NCBI RefSeq assembly: GCF_026913015.1
Contig: NZ_JAPTYD010000003.1
Location: 1 to 64,000 of the forward strand
Reading direction: 5' to 3'
Length of the DNA: 64,000 nt
Origin: Paracoccus benzoatiresistens
GTDB taxonomy: Bacteria; Pseudomonadota; Alphaproteobacteria; Rhodobacterales; Rhodobacteraceae
The notes under the pieces are model-generated. The model worked only from the letters and a program-made list of their open reading frames with translations. It was not told where the DNA came from and did no database searches. A program made the translations under genes and the position numbers. Positions 50,529 through 59,802 of this stretch are shown here, piece after piece (the stretch's first letter is position 1; every line of letters begins with the position of its first letter).

Positions 50529-51278
50529 TCACAGACCCAAGGCGGCCAGATGTTCGTCGGCCAGCGCGTTCCAGCGGGCCAGCAGCGTCTCGTTCGGGGT
50601 GTGGCGGATGCCGAAGCGCGCCTGCGTATCGTAGCGGCCCGAGTTCGCCACCCCGAAGCCCGCCGCCACGCGGGGGCGCCAATAGGCCAGGCTGGCCTGC
50701 GCTTCGGGCTGGCCGCCGCTCTCGACGATCCGGGCCAGCCCCTCCAGCCCCAGTTCGGCATGGCGGGCCTCGCGCGGGGCGATGTCGCGGAAGACCTCGG
50801 CCAGCGGGGCGTAGGAGATGCGGGTCAGTTCCGTCATCTGCACGCCGGTCGCCAGCCCCTGCAGGACGTTCATCACCACGGCGTCGGTCCAGCCGGTGAT
50901 CGGGTAATGGAAGACCGACAGGCGCATGTCGCCTTCGCGCCGGGTGGCGCCCAGGTCGCTGTCGCGGTCCACGCGGGCGGCCCAGTCGTGCTGGGCCTGA
51001 TAGCGGCGCGTGTCGGTGCCGAAATCGCCCATCACCGCCAGCACGCGTTCGGCATGGTCGGCCTTTTCCAGGGTGATGCGGCTGGCCGCGATCCGTTCCT
51101 TGATGCCGGGCGCGAAGTTGATCGAGCCCGCGAATCCGGCCGATGCCGCCAGTTCGCTGTCCACGAAGGACGACATCAGCCGCATCAGCTCTCCGCGATA
51201 GCGCGCAGGCACGTTGCCGGGCGCGGTCAGCACGCCGCCCTGGGCCAGATAGTCCTCGATGTTCATCGTCTCAGACAT
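50529..51278 (-). CDS. PaaA/PaaC-like ferritin-fold protein
   Basis: A 249-residue helical protein placed between paaE and paaZ. It resembles phenylacetate-catabolic ferritin-like proteins (PaaA/PaaC family): DSELAASAGFAG (about 40-51), DFGTDTRRYQAQHDW and the metal-type pair in APREARHAELGLEGL (about 173-187). It may keep a di-iron site or, like PaaC, serve as a structural partner. It is not one of the five standard PaaABCDE subunits. ATG 51278 has GAGGGG upstream, and its upstream end lies 10 bases after the paaE stop. Exact role unknown. Confidence 0.7.
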   Translation of the reverse strand: MSETMNIEDYLAQGGVLTAPGNVPARYRGELMRLMSSFVDSELAASAGFAGSINFAPGIKERIAASRITLEKADHAERVLAVMGDFGTDTRRYQAQHDWAARVDRDSDLGATRREGDMRLSVFHYPITGWTDAVVMNVLQGLATGVQMTELTRISYAPLAEVFRDIAPREARHAELGLEGLARIVESGGQPEAQASLAYWRPRVAAGFGVANSGRYDTQARFGIRHTPNETLLARWNALADEHLAALGL

Positions 51279-51288
51279 GGGTAGCCCC

Positions 51289-52362
51289 TCATTCGTCATA
51301 GGTGACGGTCACGCGGTCGGTCAGCGGATAGGCCTGGCAGGACAGGACATAGCCCGCGCGGACCTCGTAATCCTCCAGCGCGTGGTTCACGGCCATCTCG
51401 ACCTCGCCCTCCAGCACCTTGCAGCGGCAGGTCGAACAGACACCCGCCCTGCAGGAATAGGGGGCGTCCAGGTGGTTGGCGATGGCGGCATCCAGGATCG
51501 TCTCGCCTTGGCGCGGCATGGAAAAGCTGCGGGTGGCGCCGTCGAGCGTGACGGTGGCCTGCGTTCCCTCGCCTGCCTCGGTGGCTTTCGAGACCGGGCG
51601 GGCCTTGGCGCGGCCGGGCTGGCTTGAGGCGAACAGCTCGAACCGGATCTGATCGTCGCGCAGCCCGTGGTCGCGCAGCGACTGCGCCACGGTCAGCATC
51701 ATCGGCTCGGGGCCGCAGATGAAGGCTGCGTCCACGGAAGTGGGATCGATCCACCGTTGGAACAGCGCGGTCATCTTGCCTTCGTCGATGCGGCCGGTGA
51801 ACAGCTCGATCTCCTGCGCCTCGCTCTCCAGCACATGCAGGACCGAGAAGCGGCCGAGGTAAAGGTTCTTCAGATCCTCAAGCTCCTCGCGGAACATGAT
51901 GCTGCTGATCTGGCGGTTGGCATAGACCAGCGTGAAGCGCGACTTCGGTTCGCGCCGCAGCACCGTCTTGACGATGGACAGGACCGGCGTGATCCCGGAC
52001 CCTGCGGCGAAACCCACGTAGTGGCGCGCCGCATCCGGGTCCAGCGGCAGAGAGAACTTGCCCATGGGCGGCATCGTCTCGATCATGTCGCCCGGGGCCA
52101 GGTTCTCGTTGGCCCAGGTCGAGAAGGCCCCGCCATCCACGCGCTTGATGCCGACCTGCAGGCAGCCGTCATCCACGCCCGCGCAGATGGAATAGGACCG
52201 GCGCAGTTCCTCGCCATCGAAATCGCGGCGGAAGGTCAGGTATTGCCCTTGGGTGAAGTCGAAGAGCGCGCGGTCCTCGTCGCGCGGGGCCAGCGTCACC
52301 ACGACCGCATCGCGGGTCTCGCGGCGCACTTCGGTGACCTTCAGGGGCAGAAAGCGTGCCAT
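51289..52362 (-). CDS. paaE: Phenylacetyl-CoA epoxidase reductase PaaE
   Basis: A 357-residue electron-transfer subunit. The N-terminal FNR module carries RRSYSICAG (flavin-binding, about 52-60), GSGITPVLSIV and CGPEPMM. The C-terminal plant-type [2Fe-2S] ferredoxin has CRAGVCSTCRC plus a later Cys (SCQAY). It passes electrons from NADPH to the PaaA di-iron centre. ATG 52362 fits family starts. It lies 26 bases after paaD. Confidence 0.96.
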   Translation of the reverse strand: MARFLPLKVTEVRRETRDAVVVTLAPRDEDRALFDFTQGQYLTFRRDFDGEELRRSYSICAGVDDGCLQVGIKRVDGGAFSTWANENLAPGDMIETMPPMGKFSLPLDPDAARHYVGFAAGSGITPVLSIVKTVLRREPKSRFTLVYANRQISSIMFREELEDLKNLYLGRFSVLHVLESEAQEIELFTGRIDEGKMTALFQRWIDPTSVDAAFICGPEPMMLTVAQSLRDHGLRDDQIRFELFASSQPGRAKARPVSKATEAGEGTQATVTLDGATRSFSMPRQGETILDAAIANHLDAPYSCRAGVCSTCRCKVLEGEVEMAVNHALEDYEVRAGYVLSCQAYPLTDRVTVTYDE

Positions 52363-52388
52363 GGGGGTGTCTTTCCTTGGATGTGCAG

Positions 52389-52913
52389 TCAGATGCACTT
52401 GAAATAGTCGAAGGGTTCCAGGCAGTCGTTGCAGCGATAGCTGGCCTTGCAGGGCGTGGACCCGAACTGGCTGACCTTCCGGGTATGGGTCGATCCGCAG
52501 CGCGGGCACTGGATGGTCAGATTGGATTCACCGGTCAGCCGCGCGATGCGGCCTGCCAGGACGCCATCCGCCGCGGTGCCATCGACAGGGGGCGCAATGC
52601 CATAGGCGCGCAGCTTGTCGCGCCCTTCGGGGGTGATCCAGTCGGTCGTCCAGGCGGGGGCAAGCTGGCGTTTCAGTTCCAGCTTCTCGATCCCGTGGCC
52701 GCGCAGCGCCGCTTCGATGTCAAGGTTGATGACACTGGTGGCGGGACAGCCGGAATAGGTCGGCGTCACCGTCACCACCAGCGTGTCGCCCTGCCAGGCG
52801 ACATCGCGGATGATGCCCAGGTCGGTCAGGCTGATGACGGGGATTTCCGGGTCCGGCACCTGCGACAGCCATTCCCAGATCTGGTCCGTGTCGGGCAAGG
52901 TCGCGGCAGCCAT
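52389..52913 (-). CDS. paaD: Phenylacetyl-CoA epoxidase maturation protein PaaD
   Basis: A 174-residue protein. The N-terminal MIP18/DUF59 domain (about 10-95) has DPEIPVISLTDLGIIRDV and TYSGCPAT. The C-terminal zinc-ribbon-like part has CPRCGS and CKASYRCNDCLEPF, four or more cysteines for metal. PaaD is needed for assembly of the iron-sulfur or di-iron centres of the epoxidase. Start ATG 52913 lies 4 bases after the paaC stop. Confidence 0.95.
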   Translation of the reverse strand: MAAATLPDTDQIWEWLSQVPDPEIPVISLTDLGIIRDVAWQGDTLVVTVTPTYSGCPATSVINLDIEAALRGHGIEKLELKRQLAPAWTTDWITPEGRDKLRAYGIAPPVDGTAADGVLAGRIARLTGESNLTIQCPRCGSTHTRKVSQFGSTPCKASYRCNDCLEPFDYFKCI

Positions 52914-52917
52914 GGCA

Positions 52918-53784
52918 TCACCACCGGGCGCCGGGATAGGCGCGCTGCAGGAACTGCATCTCGGCCAGGATATAGCCCAGATGTTCCGTATGGACCCCCT
53001 TCTTGCCGCCGCCCGATCCGGTGATCCCGTGCTGCCAGGCACTGGCGGGCGGGACCAGCGTCGCCTCGTCCAGGACGGCCGTCACGGTCTTTTCCCAGGC
53101 GGCCTTCAGGGTCGAGGGCAGGGGCGCGATGCCCGCGTCGGCCATGGCCTGATCGACGGCATCGTCGGCAAACATCTCTCCGGTATAGGACCACAGCTTC
53201 GTCAGGGCGGCCTGCATCCGGTTGTGGCTTTCGGCGGTGCCGTCGCCCAGGCGGATCACCAGGTCGGCGGACCGTTCCAGGTGATAGGCGACCTCTTTTT
53301 CCGCCTTGGCGGCGATGTCGGCCACGCGGCTGTCGGACGAGGTCTTCAGCGCCAGCAAAAGCGTGTGGTGAAAGGCGTCGAACAGGAACTGGCGCATCAG
53401 CGTCATGCCGAAGTCGCCGTTCGGCAGCTCCACCAGCAGCAGGTTGCGGAAGGCGCCCGCGTCGCGCAGATAGGCCAGCCTGTCGGCATCGCCGCCCTTG
53501 GCCTCGACCTCGGCCGCAAGGCCCAGCCACAACTGGCACTGGCCGATCAGGTCAAGCGCCTGGTTGGCAAGCGCGATGTCCTCCTCCAGGGCCGGGGCAT
53601 GGCCGCACCATTCGGATGCGCGATGACCCAGGATCAGGGCGTTGTCGCCCATGCGCTGCAACCATTCGCTGAACTGTTCCTGCCCGGCGTCGGGCGCCGG
53701 CACGGTGACGTGGCCGCTTTCGGCCAGGGCCTTGCCTGCCAGTTCCGACAGGTTCGGCGTGGTCATGTCGGGAAGCGACGGCAT
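52918..53784 (-). CDS. paaC: Phenylacetyl-CoA epoxidase structural subunit PaaC
   Basis: A 288-residue ferritin-like helical subunit. Recognisable parts are LGHRASEWCGHAPALEED, REFLFDAFHH-type FLFDAFHHTLLLAL, EKEVAYHLERSADLVIRLGDG and the conserved C-terminal HTEHLGYILAEMQFLQR. It lacks iron ligands in known homologues and supports PaaA. ATG 53784 overlaps the paaB stop (ATGTGATG); a GTG one codon earlier is the alternative. Confidence 0.96.
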   Translation of the reverse strand: MPSLPDMTTPNLSELAGKALAESGHVTVPAPDAGQEQFSEWLQRMGDNALILGHRASEWCGHAPALEEDIALANQALDLIGQCQLWLGLAAEVEAKGGDADRLAYLRDAGAFRNLLLVELPNGDFGMTLMRQFLFDAFHHTLLLALKTSSDSRVADIAAKAEKEVAYHLERSADLVIRLGDGTAESHNRMQAALTKLWSYTGEMFADDAVDQAMADAGIAPLPSTLKAAWEKTVTAVLDEATLVPPASAWQHGITGSGGGKKGVHTEHLGYILAEMQFLQRAYPGARW

Positions 53785-54068
53785 CACATGTGCCCCACTT
53801 CATCGGGAATGTCATAAAAGGTCGGGTGGCGGTAAACCTTGCTGTTCGACGGATCGAACAACGGGCCCTTTTCCGACGGCGCGGAGGCGGTGATGTCGTT
53901 GGCCTTCACGACCCAGATCGACACGCCTTCGTTGCGACGGGTATAAACGTCACGGGCATGACGGATCGCCATTTCCGCGTCCGGGGCGTGCAGGCTGCCG
54001 ACATGGCGGTGGTTCAGGCCGTGCTGGCCTCGAATGAAGATTTCCCAAAGCGGCCATTCGCTGGGCAT
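53784..54068 (-). CDS. paaB: Phenylacetyl-CoA epoxidase subunit PaaB
   Basis: A 94-residue small subunit with the conserved opening WPLWEIFIRGQHGLNHRHVGSL and the C-terminal DPSNSKVYRHPTFYDIPDEVGHM. It bridges PaaA-PaaC heterodimers in the epoxidase. GGGAGGAG precedes ATG 54068. It is separated from paaA by 75 bases that contain a hairpin, and overlaps paaC. Confidence 0.96.
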   Translation of the reverse strand: MPSEWPLWEIFIRGQHGLNHRHVGSLHAPDAEMAIRHARDVYTRRNEGVSIWVVKANDITASAPSEKGPLFDPSNSKVYRHPTFYDIPDEVGHM

Positions 54069-54105
54069 GACTTCTCCTCCCAAAGCTGCGGGGATGTGGC
54101 TGGGA

Positions 54106-54125
54106 CGGGCGCGTCGCCGCGCCCG
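54106..54125 (-). terminator. Intercistronic hairpin between paaA and paaB
   Basis: CGGGCGCG (54106-54113) pairs with CGCGCCCG (54118-54125) around a four-base loop. No T tract follows. It may stabilise the paaA message or lower expression of downstream subunits. Its position between paaA and paaB resembles the livK-livH hairpin at 40341. Confidence 0.45.
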
Positions 54126-54143
54126 GATGGTATGCTTGCGCCG

Positions 54144-55142
54144 TTATTCGGCGGCGTGGCGGGCGGACCGGCGGCGTTCCTCGGCCTTGGTGGCGTGGGC
54201 CATCAGGCCGTCGCGGAACCAGGCGCCGTCTTCCCAGGCCTTGACGCGGGCGCCCAGGCGTTCCTCGTTGCAGGGGCCGTTGCCGGCGATCACCGCGAAG
54301 AACTCCGACCAGTCGGGCTCGCTGAAATCATAGCCGCCCTTTTCCTCGTTCCACTTCAGGTCCGGGTCGGGAATGGTCAGGCCCAGGTATTCGGCCTGCG
54401 GAACAGTCTGGTCCACGAATTTCTGGCGCAGCTCGTCGTTCGTGTTGATCTTGATCTTCCACGCCATCGACTGCGCGGAATGGACCGAGTCCTTGTCGGA
54501 CGGGCCAAACATCATCAGCGCCGGATACCAGAAGCGGTTCATCGCATCCTGGGCCATCGCCTTCTGCTCGGGCGTGCCCGAACACATCTTCATCATGATG
54601 TCGTAGCCCTGCCGCTGGTGGAACGACTCCTCCTTGCAGATGCGGATCATCGCGCGGGAATAGGGACCATAGGACGTGCGCTGCAGCGGCACCTGGTTCA
54701 TGATGGCCGCGCCATCGACCAGCCAGCCGACCGCGCCCATGTCGGCCCAGGTCAGCGTCGGATAGTTGAAGATCGACGAATACTTCATGTTGCCGCTGTG
54801 CAGCTTTTCCAGAAGCTCGTCGCGGCTGACGCCCAGCGTCTCGGCGGCGCAGTAAAGGTAAAGGCCGTGCCCGGCCTCGTCCTGCACCTTGGCCAGCAGG
54901 ATCGCCTTGCGTTCCAGGGTGGGCGCGCGGGTGATCCAGTTGCCCTCGGGCAACTGGCCCACGATTTCCGAATGGGCGTGCTGGCCGATCTGGCGGATCA
55001 GCGTCTTGCGATAGCCCTCGGGCATCCATTCCTTGGGCTCGATCTTCTCGCCCCGGTCGATGCGCTCCTGGAAGGCGATCTCCTCGGGCGTCATCTCGTC
55101 GCGGGACTTGGACCCTTCGGATTTGACCAGCTGTGCATACAT
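54144..55142 (-). CDS. paaA: Phenylacetyl-CoA epoxidase catalytic subunit PaaA
   Basis: A 332-residue ferritin-fold oxygenase subunit that inserts oxygen into the ring of phenylacetyl-CoA. The di-iron ligands are visible as Glu/His pairs in [12 protein letters not shown] (about 88-99) and [11 protein letters not shown] (about 172-182). Other family segments are [24 protein letters not shown] and [13 protein letters not shown]. It is the first epoxidase subunit gene of the leftward operon, 14 bases after paaJ. Confidence 0.97.
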   Translation of the reverse strand: MYAQLVKSEGSKSRDEMTPEEIAFQERIDRGEKIEPKEWMPEGYRKTLIRQIGQHAHSEIVGQLPEGNWITRAPTLERKAILLAKVQDEAGHGLYLYCAAETLGVSRDELLEKLHSGNMKYSSIFNYPTLTWADMGAVGWLVDGAAIMNQVPLQRTSYGPYSRAMIRICKEESFHQRQGYDIMMKMCSGTPEQKAMAQDAMNRFWYPALMMFGPSDKDSVHSAQSMAWKIKINTNDELRQKFVDQTVPQAEYLGLTIPDPDLKWNEEKGGYDFSEPDWSEFFAVIAGNGPCNEERLGARVKAWEDGAWFRDGLMAHATKAEERRRSARHAAE

Positions 55143-55156
55143 GGCAGTCTTCCCCT

Positions 55157-56362
55157 TCAGACGCGTTCGATGATGATGGCGATGCCCTGGCCGACGCCCA
55201 CGCACATGGTGCAAAGGGCATAGCGTCCGCCGGTGCGGATCAGCTGGTACATCGCGGTGGTGACAAGGCGGGCGCCGGACATGCCCAAGGGATGGCCGAT
55301 GGCGATGGCGCCGCCATTCGGGTTCACGCGCGGGTCGTCGTCGGCAATCCCCAGGTCGCGAAGCACGGCCAGCCCCTGTGCGGCAAAGGCTTCGTTCAAT
55401 TCTATCACATCCATTTGGGTAAGCGACAGGCCCGTGCGCGCCAGGACCCTGCGCACCGCAGGCACCGGACCCACGCCCATGATGCGGGGTTCCACGCCCG
55501 CCGCGGCCATGCCGACGATCCGCGCCCTGGGCGTCAGGCCCTGCGCGCGGGCGGCTTCCCCGGACAGGATGGCCAGCGCCGCCGCCCCGTCGTTCACGCC
55601 GGACGCGTTGCCCGCCGTTACCGTCAGGTCGGGACCGTTCACGCCCTTCAGCCTGGCCAGCGTCTCGACCGTGGTGCCGGGACGGGGATGTTCGTCGGTA
55701 TCGACGGTGACGTGGTCGCCCTTCTTCTGGGGCACATGCACCGGCACGATCTCGTCCGCGAAGCGACCTTCGGCCTGGGCTGCGGCCCAGCGTTCCTGTG
55801 ACCGCGCCGCGAAGGCGTCCTGGTCGGCGCGGCTGATGCCGTAATCGGCGGCCACGTTGTCGGCGGTTTCGGGCATCGAATCGGTGCCGTAAGCCTTGCG
55901 CAGCGCATGGTTCGGGAAGCGCCAGCCGATGGTGGTGTCATAGACGGCATTCGCCCGCGCGAATGCGGTTTCCGCCTTGGGCATGACGAAGGGCGCGCGG
56001 GTCATCGACTCGACCCCGCCCGCGACCACGAAGTCGCAGTCGCCGGCCCTGATCGCGCGCGCGGCCATGCCGATGGCGTCCATGCCCGACCCGCAAAGGC
56101 GGTTGACCGTGGTTCCCGGCACGCCGACCGGCATCCCGGCCAGCAGCACGGCCATGCGGGCGACGTTGCGGTTATCCTCGCCCGCCTGGTTGGCGCAGCC
56201 CAGGATCACGTCGTCCACGGCGGACCAGTCCACGCCGGGATTGCGCGACATCAGCGCCTGGAGCGGCAGGGCCGCCAGATCGTCGGCGCGGATCGACGCA
56301 AGGGCGCCGCCGTAGCGGCCGACCGGCGTGCGGATCGCGTCGCAGATGAAGGCTTCGGACAT
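55157..56362 (-). CDS. paaJ: 3-oxoadipyl-CoA/3-oxo-5,6-dehydrosuberyl-CoA thiolase
   Basis: A 401-residue thiolase, exactly the size of PaaJ/PcaF. The nucleophilic Cys is in [13 protein letters not shown] (about 88-90), and the C-terminal His and Cys are in [17 protein letters not shown] and [10 protein letters not shown]. The N-terminus [21 protein letters not shown] is diagnostic of the beta-ketoadipyl-CoA branch. It performs both thiolytic steps of the pathway, giving acetyl-CoA and succinyl-CoA. It is the first gene of the leftward paa operon downstream of the candidate operator at 56414. Confidence 0.95.
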   Translation of the reverse strand: MSEAFICDAIRTPVGRYGGALASIRADDLAALPLQALMSRNPGVDWSAVDDVILGCANQAGEDNRNVARMAVLLAGMPVGVPGTTVNRLCGSGMDAIGMAARAIRAGDCDFVVAGGVESMTRAPFVMPKAETAFARANAVYDTTIGWRFPNHALRKAYGTDSMPETADNVAADYGISRADQDAFAARSQERWAAAQAEGRFADEIVPVHVPQKKGDHVTVDTDEHPRPGTTVETLARLKGVNGPDLTVTAGNASGVNDGAAALAILSGEAARAQGLTPRARIVGMAAAGVEPRIMGVGPVPAVRRVLARTGLSLTQMDVIELNEAFAAQGLAVLRDLGIADDDPRVNPNGGAIAIGHPLGMSGARLVTTAMYQLIRTGGRYALCTMCVGVGQGIAIIIERV

Positions 56363-56413
56363 GCAGGAACCCCCGGAATTTGCAGAAGGCGGCGATGATT
56401 CTCCCAATTCATC

Positions 56414-56425
56414 GACCGATTGGTC
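56414..56425. promoter_or_regulatory. Candidate PaaR operator upstream of paaJ
   Basis: GACCGATTGGTC, an imperfect palindrome of the same GACCG-NN-NGGTC form as at 43214-43225, lies 52 bases upstream of the paaJ start in the 122-base gap after paaX. TTATAA and AT-rich DNA next to it could belong to a promoter. The matching pair of sites at the heads of separate paa units is the main evidence. Confidence 0.6.
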
Positions 56426-56484
56426 AGCTTATAACACCCGTCATATTACATCGCAAAGATAAATGTGGGCGATGCTGTAATGTT

Positions 56485-57321
56485 TCAAGCAAGCGCCTGC
56501 AGCCGGGCCTGGCTGCGGGGCGTGGTTTCGGCCAGGGGGCCGTCGTCGCCCTCCATGACCTTGGCGACATGCGCCTCGGCCAGGGGCGTCAGCGCGGGAT
56601 AAAGGTTTCGGAACAAGGCCTGCGCCTCGGTTCCCGGCCAGTCAGGGGGCAGGGCGGCCGCTGGCAGGCCGGGGTCGCGCAGAAGCACGCCGCGATACAG
56701 ATGCACCAGAAGCAGGCGGGCGATCAGCGCATCCTCGGGCGTGATCGCCGGGACGACCCCGGCCAGCGGCGTGAAGCGATCCAGCACGTCGCGATAACGC
56801 GCGGCCAGCGTGTCCAAGTCCCAGAAGCGCGCGAGTTGCGGCAACTGGTCGGTGCCCGCCACGGTTGTCGCGCGCAGCACCAGGCCACCGGTTGGCGGCA
56901 GATCGTTCCGCGCCGGGCACAGCCACAGATCGCCTCCGATCCGGGCCATGCGGTGACGGCGGGCCAGATCCTCGGGCAGGTGGGGATCCAGCAGCACCAG
57001 CCAGTCGCCCGAAGGCTGGTTGCGCGCATAAAGCAGCCGCGCCGCCTCGGCGAATTCGGCGCGGGCGGCGGGGGCCAGGCGATAGAAGCTGCGCCGCCCG
57101 ACCCGCTCGCCTTCCAGCCGGCCCGCTGCCACCAGCCGGGAAACGGCGGTGCGCACCAGGTTCTCGCTGATGCCGATGCGGGCGCAGATCGCGATCAGGC
57201 TGCCGATCCACAACACCTCGCCGCGCGGCACCACCACGTCGCCATAAACGGTGACGATGAAGGATCCGGCCGTGATCGGAAGATCAACGGTCAGGCGCTG
57301 GATCAGGTCGGTCTGGGTCAT
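56485..57321 (-). CDS. paaX: Phenylacetate operon repressor PaaX
   Basis: A 278-residue PaaX-family regulator. The N-terminal winged helix is at about 15-75 (GSFIVTVYGDVVVPRGEVLWIGSL, ISENLVRTAVSRLVAAGRL). The PaaX C-terminal region includes WLVLLDPHLPEDL and LARFWDLDTLAARYRDVL. In E. coli PaaX represses paa operons and is released by phenylacetyl-CoA. It is encoded upstream of paaJ on the same strand, with a gap that holds the GACCG palindrome. Both PaaX and PaaR are therefore present in one cluster. Confidence 0.94.
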   Translation of the reverse strand: MTQTDLIQRLTVDLPITAGSFIVTVYGDVVVPRGEVLWIGSLIAICARIGISENLVRTAVSRLVAAGRLEGERVGRRSFYRLAPAARAEFAEAARLLYARNQPSGDWLVLLDPHLPEDLARRHRMARIGGDLWLCPARNDLPPTGGLVLRATTVAGTDQLPQLARFWDLDTLAARYRDVLDRFTPLAGVVPAITPEDALIARLLLVHLYRGVLLRDPGLPAAALPPDWPGTEAQALFRNLYPALTPLAEAHVAKVMEGDDGPLAETTPRSQARLQALA

Positions 57322-57431
57322 CGCGAATCCGGGGGCATTCAGGGCATGTCCGCTGCCCGCAGGGGACAGCGGGTCACGCTAGCATGCCAGGCGCCGGGAA
57401 CTCCACCGGCGCCCGCCCAAAGAAAATGATT

Positions 57432-57465
57432 GACGTGTTTCTTTTTCCGCCGAATTCTGGCGGCG
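57432..57465 (+). promoter_or_regulatory. Promoter with overlapping palindrome for the LacI gene
   Basis: TTGACG (57432-57437) is followed after 17 bases by AATTCT (57455-57460), a fair -35/-10 pair for the gene starting at 57482. The near-palindrome CCGCC-GAATTCT-GGCGG (57449-57465) covers the -10 element, just upstream of the ribosome site GGGAGGA. A LacI-type protein bound there would block its own transcription. Confidence 0.5.
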
Positions 57466-57481
57466 GGAGGAAAATCCGGCA

Positions 57482-58489
57482 ATGTCAAACCCTACGCTGC
57501 ATGACGTGGCGCGGGCTGCTGGTGTCAGCTATTCGACGGCCGACCGGGTTCTGAACGAACGCGGTGGGGTGGCCGCGAAGTCGATCCAGCGCGTCCAGCG
57601 CGCCATCCAGGAACTTGGCTACCGGCGCGACATCCGTGCGGCGAACCTGTCGCGCCGGCGCAGCTATCGCTTTGCGGTGTTCTTGCCGCAGGGCGACCAC
57701 GGCTTCTTCTCGAGTCTCGGGCAGGCCCTCCTGGCGCAGGCCGAGGCGCGGGCGGCGGATCGGGTTTCGGTCACGCTTTGCGATCCCAGCCGCCCCGATG
57801 ATGCCATCCGGGAAGGGGGAGAGTGGGACTGCGCGGCCCTTGTCGGCACGGAATCCGAAGGGCTGGCGCAGGTCATGGCCGAACTGACCGACCGGGGCAT
57901 TCCCGCCATCACGCTTGTATCGGACATCGACGGGTCGCGGCGCGGCTATGTCGGCATCGACAATACCGTCGCGGGACGCACGGCGGGGCGCCTGCTGCGG
58001 CTGGCCCACGGGCGCGGGGCGGGACGGATCCTGCCGGTCCTGGGATCGCTGTCCCTGCGCGATCATCGCGAACGGCTGGACGGCGCGGCCGAGGTTCTGG
58101 CGGCGCCCGGCTCGCGGCTGGTGCTGCTGCCCCCGGTCGAGGTTCACGACCAGCCGGACCGGATGCGCGACAGGCTGGACGCGGCCCTTCGCGCCGATGC
58201 GGGGATCACCGGCATCTATTCCATTGGGGCGGGCAATCGCGGGCTGATCGCCCTGATGGAGGCCGGGGGCGAAGGACGGCCCTTTGTCGTCCTGCACGAA
58301 CTGACGCCGCATTCGCGCGCCGCGCTGGAGCGCGACCTGATCGACGTGGTCATCGACCAGAAACCGGCCGAGGAAGCCGCCCGCGCCCTGGACGCCATGC
58401 GCGCCATCGCCGACGGCGAAGAGCCTCCGGCGGCCGTGATCACGCCCGCGATCTTCTTCAAGGAAAACCTGCCTGGAGTCCCTGCATGA
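57482..58489 (+). CDS. LacI-family transcriptional regulator
   Basis: A 335-residue LacI repressor. The helix-turn-helix and hinge occupy residues 1-58 ([24 protein letters not shown], then [13 protein letters not shown]). The rest is a periplasmic-binding-protein-like sugar sensor. It is the first gene of the sugar operon, its stop overlapping xylA (ATGA). The likely inducer is the sugar taken up by the ABC importer downstream, perhaps xylose or a related pentose. It may bind the palindrome at 57449-57465. Confidence 0.9.
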   Translation: MSNPTLHDVARAAGVSYSTADRVLNERGGVAAKSIQRVQRAIQELGYRRDIRAANLSRRRSYRFAVFLPQGDHGFFSSLGQALLAQAEARAADRVSVTLCDPSRPDDAIREGGEWDCAALVGTESEGLAQVMAELTDRGIPAITLVSDIDGSRRGYVGIDNTVAGRTAGRLLRLAHGRGAGRILPVLGSLSLRDHRERLDGAAEVLAAPGSRLVLLPPVEVHDQPDRMRDRLDAALRADAGITGIYSIGAGNRGLIALMEAGGEGRPFVVLHELTPHSRAALERDLIDVVIDQKPAEEAARALDAMRAIADGEEPPAAVITPAIFFKENLPGVPA

Positions 58490-59790
58490 CCGGCTATTTC
58501 GCCTCGATCCCGCCGCTGGCCTTTGATCCCGACGCCGAAGGTCCCGCCTTCCGCCATTACGACCCGGACGAGGTTGTGATGGGCAGGCGGCTGAAGGATC
58601 ACCTGCGCTTTGCGGTGGCCTATTGGCACAGCTTCGGCTGGGAAGGGGGCGATCCCTTCGGCGGGCGGACCTTCGACCGGCCGTGGTTTCCCGCCGACAC
58701 GATGGAACTGGCCGAACAGCGCGTCGAGGCGGCCTTTGACTTCTTCCGCATCCTGGGCGCGCCGTTCTTCTGTTTCCACGACCACGACGTGCGACCCGAA
58801 GGCGACAGCCTGTCCGAAAGCCGCGACCGGCTGAACCGCATCGCCGACCTGATGGCAGCGAAGATGGAAGACGGCGGGCCGCGCCTTTTATGGGGCACCG
58901 CCAACCTGTTCACCAACCGCCGCTACATGGCGGGGGCGGCCACGAACCCCGATCCCGATGTCTTCGCATATGCCGCCGCCACCGTGCGCGACTGCCTGGA
59001 CGTGACCCACCGGCTTGGCGGCGCGAACTATGTCCTCTGGGGCGGGCGAGAGGGATACGAGACGCTGCTGAACACGGATCTGGGACGCGAACTGGACCAG
59101 ATGGGCCGCTTCCTGTCCATGGTGGTCGATTACAAGCACAAGATCGGCTTCGCGGGCACCATCCTGATCGAACCCAAGCCGCAGGAGCCGACCAAGCACC
59201 AGTACGATTTCGACGTGGCGACGGTTTACGGCTTCCTGAAGCGTTACGGGCTTGAGGGTGAGGTCAAGGTCAATATCGAACAGGGCCACGCGATCCTGGC
59301 GGGCCACAGCTTCGAGCATGAGATCGCGCTTGCCAACGCGCTTGGCATCTTCGGTTCGATCGACATGAACCGCAACGACCAGCAGTCGGGCTGGGACACT
59401 GACCAGTTCCCGAACAACGTGGCCGAGGTGACGCTGGCCTATTACGAGATCCTCAAGGGCGGCGGCTTCACCACCGGCGGCACCAATTTCGACGCCAAGA
59501 TCCGCCGCCAGTCGCTGGACGCCGAGGATCTGGTGATGGCCCATGCCGGCGCGATGGATGTCTGCGCACGGGGCCTCAGGGCGGCAGCCCGGATGCTGGA
59601 GGAGGACCGGCTGGAGGCCGCCCGGCGCGACCGTTATGCCGGATGGCAGCGCCCGGACGCGCAGGCCATGCTGGCGCCGGGCGCGACGCTGGACGGGATC
59701 GCCGACCGGGCGGTGGCGGCGGGCCTTGATCCGCAGCCGGTCTCGGGCCGGCAGGAAATTCTGGAAAATCTGGTCAACCGATATGTCTGA
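58486..59790 (+). CDS. xylA: Xylose isomerase
   Basis: A 434-residue class II xylose isomerase, close in sequence pattern to E. coli XylA (440). The catalytic His is in [12 protein letters not shown] (about 97-108). Metal-binding segments are [29 protein letters not shown] and [19 protein letters not shown]. It isomerises D-xylose to D-xylulose in the cytoplasm and often glucose to fructose. No xylulokinase gene is seen before the window ends. It is coupled to the LacI gene and lies 12 bases before the next gene. Confidence 0.95.
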   Translation: MTGYFASIPPLAFDPDAEGPAFRHYDPDEVVMGRRLKDHLRFAVAYWHSFGWEGGDPFGGRTFDRPWFPADTMELAEQRVEAAFDFFRILGAPFFCFHDHDVRPEGDSLSESRDRLNRIADLMAAKMEDGGPRLLWGTANLFTNRRYMAGAATNPDPDVFAYAAATVRDCLDVTHRLGGANYVLWGGREGYETLLNTDLGRELDQMGRFLSMVVDYKHKIGFAGTILIEPKPQEPTKHQYDFDVATVYGFLKRYGLEGEVKVNIEQGHAILAGHSFEHEIALANALGIFGSIDMNRNDQQSGWDTDQFPNNVAEVTLAYYEILKGGGFTTGGTNFDAKIRRQSLDAEDLVMAHAGAMDVCARGLRAAARMLEEDRLEAARRDRYAGWQRPDAQAMLAPGATLDGIADRAVAAGLDPQPVSGRQEILENLVNRYV

Positions 59791-59802
59791 GGAGGGACGG
59801 CC

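Noticed and set aside
48383..50899. Plus-strand open frame of 838 codons opposite paaZ
   Set aside because: Antisense shadow of paaZ, with no recognisable domain and no start signal.
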